This document shows positions 63,613 to 64,000 of a stretch of DNA of 64,000 bases, in pieces. Source of the DNA: Archilochus colubris (taxonomy: Eukaryota; Chordata; Aves; Apodiformes; Trochilidae). Position 1 is the first letter of the stretch. Each line of letters begins with the position of its first letter. Below the pieces are notes generated by a model. The model saw only the letters and a list, made by a program, of their open reading frames with translations. It did no database searches and was not told the DNA's origin. The DNA lies in assembly GCA_023079485.1 (NCBI GenBank), contig CM041089.1, positions 16,137,660 to 16,201,659 of the forward strand. Direction: 5' to 3'. The position numbers were made by a program, and so were the translations under genes.

Positions 63613-64000
63613 GTAACAAATGCTAACTGGAATCACATATGCAGCATTCAAGAGACAACTAAAACCAGAACACACATCTACTTTTTTTTCTCCAGGAGGC
63701 TCAGTTTTGAACGGTGCATGTAAGAAATACTCCTTAGCTTCTATGACTTGTAGCAGGTGCCTTCCTTACCAGAAAACCTCTTTTTATCCACAGCAGTGCC
63801 TAACCTAAAACATTTTTCAGCATTTCAGCCTTTCCAGAGAGGAAAACTAAGAAAGCTTTTTTTTTTATTATTTTGTAATTTTGCTTTTTTTTTTGCCATT
63901 CCCTCAGTGCAGCATCTCCATCCTTCAGCTGCTCCTCAGCTTCCCAGGTAAATCCAGGCAGAATATTTCATATTTACCCAGGGCTGCCTCCCAGCTGGGA
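63613..64000. other. Non-coding to the window end
   Basis: T runs at about 63859-63867 and 63886-63894. No supported exon. Confidence 0.4.

Noticed and set aside
1..64000. A multi-gene novel system
   Set aside because: Only one host exon can be supported; the rest is repeats and non-coding DNA, so no gene cluster can be claimed.

Overview
The window looks like a bird nuclear chromosome, most likely a passerine. The reasons are many chicken-repeat-1 (CR1) LINE fragments that end in the short bird-type tandem 3' tail (ATTCTATGAT-like), a long-terminal-repeat (LTR) family of avian ERVL type that starts TGTCCTGG and ends CTGACA, AT-rich non-coding DNA, and one sharp CpG island. There are no bacterial-style operons. 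Nearly all open reading frames are short and random, or come from repeats.

Only one host coding exon can be supported. It is on the minus strand at 14684-14352. It begins at a strong Kozak ATG, runs open for 111 codons and ends at a consensus GTGAGT donor. Its last 21 codons (from a second Met at 14414) are the N-terminus and start of the first membrane segment of a tetraspanin, closest from memory to TSPAN4. These 21 codons are preceded by a good polypyrimidine/AG acceptor. The same sequence can therefore be used in two ways: as an internal first coding exon spliced from a 5' UTR exon, or as part of a longer first exon that adds 90 residues to the N-terminus. A CpG island at about 15060-15840 lies directly upstream on the minus strand and is the natural promoter. 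The rest of the tetraspanin gene would continue to the left, beyond position 1; I found no further exons in 1-14351, so that stretch is probably intron 1. The 48 kb to the right of the island has no recognisable exon and is either intergenic or an upstream 5' intron.

The rest is repeats. CR1 pieces lie at about 2.0, 6.2, 7.8, 20.1, 22.3, 24.3, 31.5, 36.4, 39.5, 41.4, 52.8, 60.6 and 62.3 kb. Five of them (7.8, 22.3, 24.3, 52.8, 62.3 kb) are near-identical and belong to one younger subfamily. Two copies of one LTR are present, a complete solo LTR at 38434-39226 and a 203-bp 5' fragment at 1803-2005. Tandem repeats include a 14-unit 20/21-bp minisatellite (18421-18706), a six-unit 37-bp minisatellite (13395-13617), a 95-bp pure-purine pentamer array (33095-33189), and several CA, TG, A-rich, T-rich and AT tracts.

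I see no gene cluster, defence system or other multi-gene system. The most unusual feature is the N-terminally extended tetraspanin exon, whose splice-acceptor pyrimidine tract also reads as a hydrophobic protein segment.
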